Assembly (NCBI GenBank): GCA_002391625.1
Contig: DGFJ01000009.1
Span: 1-64,000 of the forward strand
DNA: 64,000 nucleotides
Direction of reading: 5' to 3'
Origin: Ruminococcaceae bacterium UBA3903
GTDB taxonomy: Bacteria; Bacillota; Clostridia; Oscillospirales; Acutalibacteraceae
In this document: positions 25,502-34,163 of the stretch, in pieces
Position numbering within the stretch: the first letter of the stretch is position 1
Layout of the letters: each line of letters starts with the position of its first letter
The notes under the pieces: model-generated
The model's input: only the letters and a program-made list of their open reading frames with translations
Databases searched by the model: none
Told to the model about the DNA's origin: nothing
Position numbers and translations under genes: made by a program

Positions 25502-26059
25502 AAAGGAACCTCCCTGATAATATTTACTCATATTATAATATACCTAACGGTAAAAAAATACAAACAAAATAAGCTTTTTATTGTCAGTAAAATAAAAAAA
25601 TAAAAAATACAAAATGGCAATTTGGTTAAAATACTATATAATAGGGAAAAATTACAAAATATATCAATTTTAATGCAAGCAAAAGAATTATAAAAGGGAA
25701 ATATAGCGGAAGTAAAACTATTAATAACGGTATAATAGTAATGACATTGTGTAAAATGCACAATCGTTTTATAGCAATTTCGACAAAATCTTTATTGTTT
25801 ATTTAGGTAAAATTTACCGAATGTTAATATTTTGAGCAACTTGCACAAAAAAAGGTGCTAAAATATATTAATATAAATAAAATCAATAAAATTGGTTGCA
25901 ATCATACCCGCATTATGCTATCATTACTACAGTGATTTAGGTATGTTTACAAGTACGTTGTTGGCAGATTGCCTAAATACCGAATGTGACACAGAAATAA
26001 AAAAAACACTGTGTCAAACCATTAAATATTTACCATTCTAAGAAAGAGGGAAAAAGAAA
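25502..26059. other. murE-malE divergent intergenic region
   Basis: No gene is supported in these 558 bases. The left part is extremely AT-rich. A 19-base inverted repeat, ATTGTG-N7-CACAAT (25746-25764), and the malE promoter (25841-25869) are present. The 190-base malE leader holds two hairpins, ATTTAGG/CCTAAAT (25935-25978) and TGACACAG/CTGTGTCA (25987-26016), which could have a regulatory role. Confidence 0.5.
25841..25869 (+). promoter_or_regulatory. Promoter of the maltodextrin operon
   Basis: TTGCAC (25841-25846), a 17-base spacer and TATATT (25864-25869) give a leader of about 185 bases before the malE start codon. Confidence 0.65.
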
Positions 26060-27421
26060 ATGTTTAGTAAATCTAAAAAGGTTGTTGGCACCGTGCTAGC
26101 AGCAGTAATGATTGCTTCTGCTTTCGCTGGCTGTGCACCAAGTGGAGATTCATCAAGTGTAGCAAGTGGCAGTGAAAGTGCAGCTCCTTCAGCAACAGAA
26201 ATCAAGGCTATTACAATTGACGAGGCTATGAAAGACGCAGATGTAGCTTTAGGAGAAGAGGGTAAGGATTCTGAGGTTACTCTAAAGGTTTGGGCTCCTA
26301 GTGATGCAGTAGATATGTTCACAAAGCAGTGTAAGGCTTTCACAGATAATTTTAAGGATAGAAAAATTAGTATTGAGGTTGTAGCACAGGGGGAGGCTGA
26401 TGCGGCTTCTGCACTAATGAATGACCCAGATGCAGCAGCCGATGTATTTGGCTTTGCTTCTGACCATGCTTCAAAATTGTATCCAGACAAGTATGTTGCC
26501 AAGGTTAGACTAAACTATGCAGCAGCAATCAAAGAAACAAACCTACAGGGTGCTATTGACGTTGCTACTTACAAGACAGAAACTGACGATCAGCCATATA
26601 TGTATTCTTATCCAGAAACTGGTGATAACGGCTATGTAATGTTCTACAACAAGAGCCTAATTTCAGCAGAAGAAATGGGTTCAATGGAAAGCATTATGAA
26701 GGTTTGTAACGATAAGGATAAAAACCTAGTTATCAACATGAATAACGGCTTCTATTCTTGTATCGTTCCACTAACAGGCGAAGGCACATATTCACTAGAC
26801 GAGAGCCGTCATCAGCTGTTAAACTATGACTATGCAAAAATCGGACCAGTTGCTACAGCTTTCTCTAAACTGTTAGCTAACGACAGTCATTATGTAAACG
26901 ATGATGTTGATAAGGTTCTTGCTTCTGCATTAAAGAACGAAACAGCTCTAGCTGGTGTTGTAGGTACTTGGAAAACTAAGGCTATCAAAAACGCACTAGG
27001 CGATAACTATGCTGCTTGTAAGCTACCTACAATTAACGTAGATGGCACAGACACACAGATTAAATCTATGTATGGCTATAAGCTAGTAGGTATTAACTCT
27101 AAATCAAAATTCCCAATGACATCTCAGACACTTGCTTACTATCTAACAAGCGAAGCTTGTCAGAAGGAAAGAATTACTGAGCTTGGCTGGGGTCCATCAA
27201 TCTCTACTCTAGTTGACAGCGACGCTGTTAAGAACGACGTTGCACTAAGCGCTATGTATGAGCAGCAGAAATATTCAGTTCCTCAAACAGGTCTTGCTGG
27301 CTCTTTCTGGGATCCAACAGGTGCTTTCGGTGGATACATTGTTAATAAAGACAAAGACCTATCAGATGCTGGTATCAAAAAGGCATACGATAACATGGTT
27401 GAAAATATTACAGCTCAATAA
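26060..27421 (+). CDS. malE: Maltose/maltodextrin ABC transporter solute-binding lipoprotein
   Basis: A 453-residue family 1 solute-binding protein. The signal peptide ends in a lipobox (FAGC, Cys about 25), followed by a Ser/Gly/Ala-rich linker. The mature domain starts with VTLKVWAPSDAVDMF and carries YMYSYPETGDNGYVMFYNK and the C-terminal region with the conserved aromatic patch, all in the normal lobe order. Its position before malF, malG and a secreted amylase points to maltodextrins. It starts with ATG after AAGAGGG. The codon use (many CTA Leu) fits high expression. Confidence 0.9.
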   Translation: MFSKSKKVVGTVLAAVMIASAFAGCAPSGDSSSVASGSESAAPSATEIKAITIDEAMKDADVALGEEGKDSEVTLKVWAPSDAVDMFTKQCKAFTDNFKDRKISIEVVAQGEADAASALMNDPDAAADVFGFASDHASKLYPDKYVAKVRLNYAAAIKETNLQGAIDVATYKTETDDQPYMYSYPETGDNGYVMFYNKSLISAEEMGSMESIMKVCNDKDKNLVINMNNGFYSCIVPLTGEGTYSLDESRHQLLNYDYAKIGPVATAFSKLLANDSHYVNDDVDKVLASALKNETALAGVVGTWKTKAIKNALGDNYAACKLPTINVDGTDTQIKSMYGYKLVGINSKSKFPMTSQTLAYYLTSEACQKERITELGWGPSISTLVDSDAVKNDVALSAMYEQQKYSVPQTGLAGSFWDPTGAFGGYIVNKDKDLSDAGIKKAYDNMVENITAQ

Positions 27422-27452
27422 TAGCATTTAAGGTTTAGGTTTTATGATATTG

Positions 27453-27488
27453 TTCAAGCAGTCAGATATATATGTCTGACTGCTTGAA
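27453..27488 (+). terminator. Hairpin between malE and malF
   Basis: A perfect 14-bp stem (27453-27466 with 27475-27488, 8-base loop) stands 31 bases after malE. Only AAAATACG follows, so it is more likely a 3' stabiliser or partial terminator that raises MalE over MalFG. Confidence 0.65.
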
Positions 27489-27516
27489 AATACGTTGGCG
27501 GTTAAAATTTTTAACA

Positions 27517-27530
27517 TAACGTTTTCGTTA
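27517..27530. promoter_or_regulatory. LacI-family or cre-like operator candidate
   Basis: TAACGTTTTCGTTA is an inverted repeat (TAACG, 4 bases, CGTTA) just before malF. It resembles MalR or CcpA sites, which centre on a CG-containing palindrome. Only one copy is seen and it is not at the malE promoter. Confidence 0.35.
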
Positions 27531-27564
27531 GCATTGAAAAAATTGGACAAAGGGGAGTGAAATA

Positions 27565-29058
27565 ATGAAATATATTGATTATGTCCAGCTCAACCCTTTC
27601 CAGAAGATGATGTACCAGTTAAAGAACTTTTTTGTAGCAATACCAAGAGGAATAGCAAGCTTCTTCGTTTTCTTGGGACATAAAATAGCTTCTTTAGTGT
27701 TGGGAATCGGCAGGGGCTTTAAAAACTACGTTTTAAACTTTATTCATGGCGATTGGTCAACTAAAACATCTTACCTAGTAATGGGTACTGGATGCATAGC
27801 AAAAGGACAAATTATCAAAGGTATTATTTTCTTTATTTTAGAGGTTGGTTACATATTATTTATGACCATGTTTGCGTGGTCATATATTAGCAAATTTGCG
27901 TCACTCGGCACAATTAAGACAACATTCACACCAAACCCAATGACAGGCTTGGACGAGGCAAAATACGGTGATAACTCCATGCTTATTCTGCTGTATGGTG
28001 TTCTTACTATAATAGTTACTTGCATTTTTCTTTTCGTATATTTATCAAATATTAAAGCTTCTGTTAAGCTAGAGGCTCTAAAAAAGGTTGGTAAAAAACC
28101 AAATACTTTTAAAGAGGATTTAAAAGAGCTATTGGATGCACGTTATCACATAACACTTTTATCTGTTCCTACTTTATTGGTTGGCTGTTTTACTATTTTA
28201 CCATTGGTATTTATGATATTAATGGCATTCACAAACTTTGATTCACAGCATCAACCTCCAGCTACGCTGTTTACTTGGGTTGGTTTCAAAAACTTTACTG
28301 ATATATTCTATCAGAATCCAAAGTATGCAATGACCTTTGGCTCGTTGATACAATGGACATTAATTTGGGCAGTTCTTGCAACATTCACTAACTATATATT
28401 AGGTATGATTGTTGCACTTATGATTAATAAAAAAGGCATAAAATTTAAGGGCGTTTTCCGTACCTGCTTTGTTATGGTTATCGCTGTTCCTCAGTTTGTA
28501 ACACTTCTATTAATGGCACAAATGCTGTCGGATAGTGGTGTTGTTAACGTGGCACTGAAAGAAATGGGACTTATTACAGAGTCGGTAAAATTCCTGACAG
28601 ATCCGTTCCTTGCCAAGGTAACCTTGGTTGTTGTTAATATTTGGATTGGTATCCCATACACAATATTAATCACCAGTGGTATCTTAATGAATATTCCAGA
28701 GGATTTGTACGAGAGTGCTAGAATTGACGGTGCCAGTGCGTTGGTTACATTCTTTAAGATTACATTGCCATATATGCTGTTTGTTACAACACCTCAGTTG
28801 ATTACAAACTTTATTGGTAACATTAACAACTTTAATATCATATTCTTCTTAACCGGTGGTGGGCCGTTGAACAACGACCTATACAATGCCGGTGATACTG
28901 ACCTGTTGGTAACATGGCTGTATAAATTAACAGTTGATAAGAATGACTACAGCTTGGCGGCAACCATTGGTATTATGGTATTTGTTATTTGTGCTACTCT
29001 TTCTCTGGTCACATTTAATATGACTAAATCTGCTAAGAATGAGGAGGAGTTCTCATGA
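27565..29058 (+). CDS. malF: Maltodextrin ABC transporter permease MalF
   Basis: A 497-residue MalF-type permease. An N-terminal extension of about 200 residues with two extra hydrophobic segments precedes the usual six-helix permease core, as in Gram-positive MdxF proteins. The coupling loop is IPEDLYESARIDGASALVTFFKITLP near residue 375, and FNIIFFLTGGGP follows. ATG at 27565 follows AAAGGGGAG. It overlaps malG by 4 bases (ATGA). Confidence 0.93.
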   Translation: MKYIDYVQLNPFQKMMYQLKNFFVAIPRGIASFFVFLGHKIASLVLGIGRGFKNYVLNFIHGDWSTKTSYLVMGTGCIAKGQIIKGIIFFILEVGYILFMTMFAWSYISKFASLGTIKTTFTPNPMTGLDEAKYGDNSMLILLYGVLTIIVTCIFLFVYLSNIKASVKLEALKKVGKKPNTFKEDLKELLDARYHITLLSVPTLLVGCFTILPLVFMILMAFTNFDSQHQPPATLFTWVGFKNFTDIFYQNPKYAMTFGSLIQWTLIWAVLATFTNYILGMIVALMINKKGIKFKGVFRTCFVMVIAVPQFVTLLLMAQMLSDSGVVNVALKEMGLITESVKFLTDPFLAKVTLVVVNIWIGIPYTILITSGILMNIPEDLYESARIDGASALVTFFKITLPYMLFVTTPQLITNFIGNINNFNIIFFLTGGGPLNNDLYNAGDTDLLVTWLYKLTVDKNDYSLAATIGIMVFVICATLSLVTFNMTKSAKNEEEFS

Positions 29059-29909
29059 TAAAAAGTTATAAGCTAAGACGTAATATATCAAATGGTATTA
29101 TATACGCTATATTGACAATATTGTCAATTATATGGCTTTTGCCATTGGTTTGGATTGTTATGACCTCTTTCCGTGGTGAACAGCAGGTTTATATTAACTA
29201 TATCATTCCAAAGACATGGACGTTTGATAACTATGTTAGGTTGTTTACAGATACAGGCATCATGAACTATCCAAAATGGTTTATGAACACCCTTATTGTT
29301 TCTATTTGTACATGTGTTATTTCTACTATTTCTGTGCTAATGGTTAGTTACACCTTTAGTAGACTTAGATTTAAATCAAGAAAAGCTATTATGAATGTTG
29401 GCATGATTCTGGGTATGTTCCCTGGTTTTATGACAATGATTGCGGTTTACTATTTGCTAAAAGCTATGAACTTGACTAGAAGCTTAGTTGCTCTTATCAT
29501 TGTTTATTCAGCGGCTGCGGCACTGGGTTACTTTATCTCTAAAGGCTTCTTTGACACGGTACCACGTGCTTTGGATGAAGCGGCTACAATTGATGGTGCT
29601 ACGAAGAATCAGATATTCTGGAAGATTATTCTGCCAATGTCAAAGCCTATCGTAGTTTATACCGTATTAACATCCTTCATTGCTCCTTGGACAGATTTTA
29701 TCTTGGCTAGGATTATTATGGGTGATGCTATTGACCAGTACACTATGGCTGTTGGTCTGTGGAAGATGGTAGATAAAGATTTTATCGATAGATTCTTCTT
29801 ACAGTTCTGTGCAGGCGCAGTTTTAGTTGCTATTCCTATTACAGCACTATTCCTGAAAATGCAGAAATTCTATGTTGAAGGCGTTACAGGCGGTGCCGTT
29901 AAGGGTTAA
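29055..29909 (+). CDS. malG: Maltodextrin ABC transporter permease MalG
   Basis: A 284-residue MalG-type permease with six hydrophobic segments. The coupling loop VPRALDEAATIDGATKNQIFWKIILP is near residue 175 and the C-terminus EGVTGGAVKG is typical of MalG. It is coupled to malF by a 4-base overlap. No MalK ATPase follows, so an ATPase shared between sugar transporters (MsmX type) must be encoded elsewhere. Confidence 0.94.
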   Translation: MIKSYKLRRNISNGIIYAILTILSIIWLLPLVWIVMTSFRGEQQVYINYIIPKTWTFDNYVRLFTDTGIMNYPKWFMNTLIVSICTCVISTISVLMVSYTFSRLRFKSRKAIMNVGMILGMFPGFMTMIAVYYLLKAMNLTRSLVALIIVYSAAAALGYFISKGFFDTVPRALDEAATIDGATKNQIFWKIILPMSKPIVVYTVLTSFIAPWTDFILARIIMGDAIDQYTMAVGLWKMVDKDFIDRFFLQFCAGAVLVAIPITALFLKMQKFYVEGVTGGAVKG

Positions 29910-29942
29910 TTTACAAATTTTATATTGGCAACCCCAGTATAT

Positions 29943-29980
29943 GGCAGAGGGCGGAGGCGGTTTATCCGTCTCTGCCTTTT
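29943..29980 (+). terminator. Terminator after malG
   Basis: GGCAGAG...CGGA pairs with TCCG...CTCTGCC (an 11-bp stem with a small bulge) followed by TTTTG, 33 bases after malG. Confidence 0.75.
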
Positions 29981-30182
29981 GTAATATTGGGATAAAATGG
30001 ATAAAAATTGTGGTAAGATGGCTTTATGTTAATAAAAGCTGTAGCCATGAGTTACTGTTAAAATAAGATTTAGGTCAAGGCTTTTTTTATCCCTGCCATT
30101 GTTATAAAATAATTGTAGGCAATTATTTTGATGTTAATCAAAGCAGTACAAAAAAATTATACAAATGAGAGGATAGTGGCAT

Positions 30183-31793
30183 ATGCTTAAAAAATGCACA
30201 GCCCTTGTTTTAGCATCTGTGATGGGTGCAGCCTGTTTGTTATCAGGATGTAACGGCAAAACTACAGAGATTAAAGCGGAGCAATCTACAGATAAGTACA
30301 GAAATTTTTATGAAATATTTGTAAACTCATTTAACGACTCTAACAATGACGGTGTAGGTGATTTGCAAGGTGTTATTGATAAATTGGACTATCTAAATGA
30401 TGGCAATCCTAACGGTGGTGATGATTTGGGAATAGACGGTATATGGTTTATGCCAATTATGCAGTCCGCCTCCTATCATAAATACAATGTGGAGGATTAC
30501 TGCTCTATAGATGAGAATTATGGCACTATGGAGGATTTTGATAGCCTTTTGTCCAAATGTAAGGAACGTGGCATTAATGTAATAATAGATTTGGTTGTTA
30601 ATCATACATCTAACTCTCACCCTTGGTTTAAGAAGGCTGTTGAGGAGGTAAAGCAAGGTAACTTAGATGGTTACGCAAGGTACTATCATATCGTAAAAAA
30701 GGAGGATGAGGTTGCAGGCTTTACCTATAGACCCATAGCTGGAACTGATTATTTCTATGAAAGTAATTTTGATGTAACAATGCCAGAACTAAACCTAAGT
30801 GAGCCAAAGGTTCGTGAGGAGCTTCACAATATAATGAAATTTTGGTTGGATAAGGGTGTTTCTGGTTTTCGCTTGGATGCAGTTAAGTATTTTGGCTCAG
30901 GCGGAGATGATGGCAAAGATTTTTTAACGTGGATGTATTCTGATGCACAGTCAATAAAAGATGATGTATATATGGTGGGTGAAGAATGGGCTGGAAAAAG
31001 TGAGATATCAGACTATTATGACACAGGGGTAGACAGCTTCTTTAACTTCCCTTATGCTGGTGCAGACGGAAAGTTTGAATCAGTTGTAAGGTCAGGCGGT
31101 GTAGTGTCCTTAATTAATGGACTTAAGGATTGGGATAATATACTTAAAAAGCATAATGAAAATGCTATAGACGCACCATTTTTATCAAACCATGATACAA
31201 CAAGAAGTGCCGTATCATTAGGAAAAACAGATTTGGTAGCTCAAAAGACAGCAGCTATGCTGTATATGCTGTCTCCGGGCAACTCCTTTACTTATTACGG
31301 TGAAGAAATCGGACTGTTAGGTAATACTGGCAGTGATGCTTCCTTCAGAATACCTATGCCTTGGGTAGGTGGAGAATGTGAAAACATTACAATACCAAAT
31401 TTATCTGTCGAAGATGCTAAAGCGGCTTCACAAACTACGGTGGAGGACGCCATAGCAGACAGCAATTCACTATTTCATTTTTATCAGCAGATTATTAAGC
31501 TGAAGCTGCAAAATCCGGAAATTCAGCGTGGCACTATTGGTAATATTTATGAGGGTGATACTAGCGCTACTGCTGGATATATAACAACCTATAAGGATTC
31601 ATCTGTAATTATTGTATATAACCTTAATGATGCTGATGCCACTATTAATATCACAAAGGAGGATCTTAATTATTCTGGAATCGCAGGTCAAGCAACAGCA
31701 CAGAATCCAGACAATGACGGAAAATACCCACAGGCTACATTAGATGGAACAAAGGTGAAAATTCCATCAAAAACAGTTGTAATACTAAAATAA
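30183..31793 (+). CDS. Secreted GH13 alpha-amylase-family lipoprotein
   Basis: A 536-residue glycoside hydrolase family 13 enzyme. The signal peptide ends in a lipobox (LSGC, Cys about 23), so it should be anchored outside the membrane. The four GH13 regions are seen: DLVVNHTS (I), GFRLDAVK with nucleophile Asp232 (II), VGEEW with acid/base Glu267 (III) and SNHD with His337 and Asp338 (IV). A small beta-sandwich ends the protein. It presumably cuts starch or maltodextrin outside the cell for the MalEFG importer directly upstream; exact specificity cannot be read. ATG follows GAGAGGA. Confidence 0.92.
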   Translation: MLKKCTALVLASVMGAACLLSGCNGKTTEIKAEQSTDKYRNFYEIFVNSFNDSNNDGVGDLQGVIDKLDYLNDGNPNGGDDLGIDGIWFMPIMQSASYHKYNVEDYCSIDENYGTMEDFDSLLSKCKERGINVIIDLVVNHTSNSHPWFKKAVEEVKQGNLDGYARYYHIVKKEDEVAGFTYRPIAGTDYFYESNFDVTMPELNLSEPKVREELHNIMKFWLDKGVSGFRLDAVKYFGSGGDDGKDFLTWMYSDAQSIKDDVYMVGEEWAGKSEISDYYDTGVDSFFNFPYAGADGKFESVVRSGGVVSLINGLKDWDNILKKHNENAIDAPFLSNHDTTRSAVSLGKTDLVAQKTAAMLYMLSPGNSFTYYGEEIGLLGNTGSDASFRIPMPWVGGECENITIPNLSVEDAKAASQTTVEDAIADSNSLFHFYQQIIKLKLQNPEIQRGTIGNIYEGDTSATAGYITTYKDSSVIIVYNLNDADATINITKEDLNYSGIAGQATAQNPDNDGKYPQATLDGTKVKIPSKTVVILK

Positions 31794-31806
31794 TATCTAA
31801 CACAAT

Positions 31807-31843
31807 AGCCGTCATACGCTAATAGTATGGCGGCTGTTTTTTT
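31807..31843 (+). terminator. Terminator of the amylase gene
   Basis: AGCCGTCATAC (31807-31817) pairs with GTATGGCGGCT (31825-31835, one G-U), followed by a run of seven T. Confidence 0.85.
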
Positions 31844-32003
31844 ATAAAGTATTGTTATGTGATTTGAAAAATATATTAAAATCAAATAAACAAAAACTAC
31901 TTTGTTGATAATGCACTGATAGCAATTACAGGATATGTAACTTGTGTAAAAATGTGTTCAAAATTTAAAAACCGTAAGAAAATGCTACACTTTTCGACAT
32001 AAA

Positions 32004-32014
32004 TGTGGTATCAT
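32004..32014 (+). promoter_or_regulatory. Extended -10 promoter of the dehydratase-glmS unit
   Basis: TGTGG-TATCAT (32004-32014) is a TRTGn-extended -10 box with no consensus -35, giving a leader of about 175 bases. Confidence 0.5.
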
Positions 32015-32195
32015 AAAGTACTAGTAAATAGTGTATAAGGGCTGTTCACTTCATTAGTAATTATTAATTTAATCTCGCATATTAAAAATGTGTATGGGCA
32101 TATTTTTAATGTATTGATTATAAAGCACGCTAATTAATACGATATGCACAGTTAATACATGAGTAATAAATAAAAAAGAGAAGTTGGTATAAGGT

Positions 32196-34148
32196 ATGTT
32201 AAAAGATAAGAGCATAAAAAATGTTAATGAAAGAAAGATAATTTTAGCTGTTGCGGATATGTTCTTAATTGGTGTTGCTGCGTTGCTGTCAAATTATTTT
32301 TTAAGATTATTTAATTTAGGCGATCTGACAACAACTATTTTATCCCTTGAAACCTGTATGTTAATAATAGTTACGTTTCTAACATTATGGATATGCGGTG
32401 CATATTCTAAAATGTGGCGTTATTTTAAGGCTAAGGATTATTTATCCTGTGTGCTGGGAACGGTTAGTGGATTAATTATTGTAGTAGCTTTTACATGGGT
32501 GGCTTTTCCAGCCCAGATGAATTTTTCAAATCTATACATTTTTTGGGCTTTCTTTTTAGCATTAGGTACATTGTTTATAGTTTCCTTTAGATTACTGTTT
32601 AAAAAGACATTTCTTGTTTTGGTGGAAACAGGAAGAGATGAAATGAAAAAAAGAACATTGCTTGTGGGTGGCGGCTTGGCAGGCAGAATAATTTTAACAG
32701 AATTAGAGGACAACGAGGAAAGCAAGGATGACAACGGTGTATCTAGTATGTATGAGGTTGTAGGTGTCATTGATGATGATTCTAAAAAAATAGGTACAAA
32801 GATAAAAAATGTACAGGTTTTAGGCAGCACCGCAGACATCGCACGTATTGCACAGGAAGAAGATATTAAGGTTATTATTTTTGCCATTCCGTCATGTGAC
32901 GAAGAGGACAGACGAAGAATTTTAGACAGCTGTTCTAAAACAAAATGTGAAATTAAGATTGTACCCTATCTAAGCCAGCTGTTATTTGACGATAATGACA
33001 AAAAGCCAAAGATTATTCACCAGATGAAGGACATAAAGATTGAAGACCTGCTTGGCAGACCAGCTATCACCTTTGATAAAAAAGAAATTCAGCAGTTAAT
33101 TGTTGGTAAGGTGTGTATGGTAACAGGCGGCGGCGGTTCTATTGGCTCAGAGCTTGTTAGACAAATTGCACAGTACAAACCAAAGCAGGTTGTTATTGTG
33201 GATATTTACGAAAACAACGCTTACGATGTTCAACAGGAGCTTGTAATGCAATATGGCGAAGAGCTTAATTTGGTTACGTTAATTGCCTCTGTGCGTGACT
33301 ATGATAAGATGCAGGTTATTTTTGAAAAATATAGACCTGACCTAGTTTTTCACGCAGCTGCTCATAAGCATGTGCCATTGATGGAGGATTCGCCGGAGGA
33401 GGCTGTCAAAAACAATGTTATCGGTACATTTAACGTATCCACCTTGGCGGCTTTTTATAATGTTCAAAAATTTATTATGATTTCTACTGATAAGGCAGTT
33501 AACCCTACAAATGTGATGGGTGCTACAAAGCGTTGCTGTGAAATGGTTATTCAGTATATGGCACAAAGCGGAACAGATACAGAATTTGTTACTACTCGTT
33601 TTGGTAATGTGCTGGGTTCTAACGGCTCGGTTATTCCTTTATTTAAAAGACAAATAGAAAGCGGTAAGGCTGTTACTGTAACACATCCTGATATTATTAG
33701 GTATTTTATGACTATTCCAGAGGCAGTTTCACTGGTGCTGGAGGCTGGTTCAATGGCACACGGTGGTGAAATATTTGTACTGGATATGGGTGCACCTGTA
33801 AAGATAACAACCTTAGCTGAAAATTTGATTAGAATGTATGGCAAGGTGCCATATAAGGATATTGAAATTAAGTTTACAGGGTTGCGTCCAGGTGAAAAAT
33901 TGTTTGAAGAATTATTAATGGATGAGGAAGGATTAAAGTCAACATCTAACAAAAAGATTTTTATTGGCAATCATATTCCTATAGAAATGCAGACATTTCT
34001 TGAACAGCTGGATAAATTAAAAACCTTGGCAAATAGCAATAATCCAGTGGCAACAGTAAACCAATTGGCACGGATAGTTCCAACATTTAATCATCAAATT
34101 AATAATAATCCGCTATATTTAGATAGCGAGAAAAACATTAAGAATTAA
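32196..34148 (+). CDS. Membrane-bound nucleoside-diphosphate-sugar dehydratase/epimerase (CapD/PglF family)
   Basis: A 650-residue enzyme of the large CapD/WbpM/PglF type, usually UDP-GlcNAc 4,6-dehydratase, the first step toward diamino or deoxy-aminosugars of capsule or glycoprotein. It has four N-terminal membrane segments (about 15-130), a CoA-binding-like domain (LLVGGGLAGR near residue 155) and a catalytic Rossmann domain (VTGGGGSIGSELVRQ near 310). The conserved ISTDKAVNPTNVMGATKR stretch carries the catalytic Lys. ATG at 32196 follows a weak site. It is 15 bases before glmS, which supplies amino sugar. Confidence 0.9.
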   Translation: MLKDKSIKNVNERKIILAVADMFLIGVAALLSNYFLRLFNLGDLTTTILSLETCMLIIVTFLTLWICGAYSKMWRYFKAKDYLSCVLGTVSGLIIVVAFTWVAFPAQMNFSNLYIFWAFFLALGTLFIVSFRLLFKKTFLVLVETGRDEMKKRTLLVGGGLAGRIILTELEDNEESKDDNGVSSMYEVVGVIDDDSKKIGTKIKNVQVLGSTADIARIAQEEDIKVIIFAIPSCDEEDRRRILDSCSKTKCEIKIVPYLSQLLFDDNDKKPKIIHQMKDIKIEDLLGRPAITFDKKEIQQLIVGKVCMVTGGGGSIGSELVRQIAQYKPKQVVIVDIYENNAYDVQQELVMQYGEELNLVTLIASVRDYDKMQVIFEKYRPDLVFHAAAHKHVPLMEDSPEEAVKNNVIGTFNVSTLAAFYNVQKFIMISTDKAVNPTNVMGATKRCCEMVIQYMAQSGTDTEFVTTRFGNVLGSNGSVIPLFKRQIESGKAVTVTHPDIIRYFMTIPEAVSLVLEAGSMAHGGEIFVLDMGAPVKITTLAENLIRMYGKVPYKDIEIKFTGLRPGEKLFEELLMDEEGLKSTSNKKIFIGNHIPIEMQTFLEQLDKLKTLANSNNPVATVNQLARIVPTFNHQINNNPLYLDSEKNIKN

Positions 34149-34163
34149 TCGGAGGTATGGTAT

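Larger units (their letters stand above)
31794..32195. other. Intergenic region before the sugar dehydratase gene
   Basis: Apart from the amylase terminator and an extended -10 promoter I see no gene in these 402 bases. An inverted repeat ATTAAAAAT/ATTTTTAAT lies near 32081-32110. No glmS ribozyme core is recognisable, although glmS is the second gene of the unit. Confidence 0.45.

Noticed and set aside
25528..25761. 77-codon Phe/Ile/Tyr-rich minus-strand frame upstream of murE
   Set aside because: Its composition simply reflects very AT-rich DNA and there is no ribosome site or family match.
30393..30656. Minus-strand frame within the amylase gene
   Set aside because: It lies opposite the conserved GH13 regions and lacks a ribosome site.
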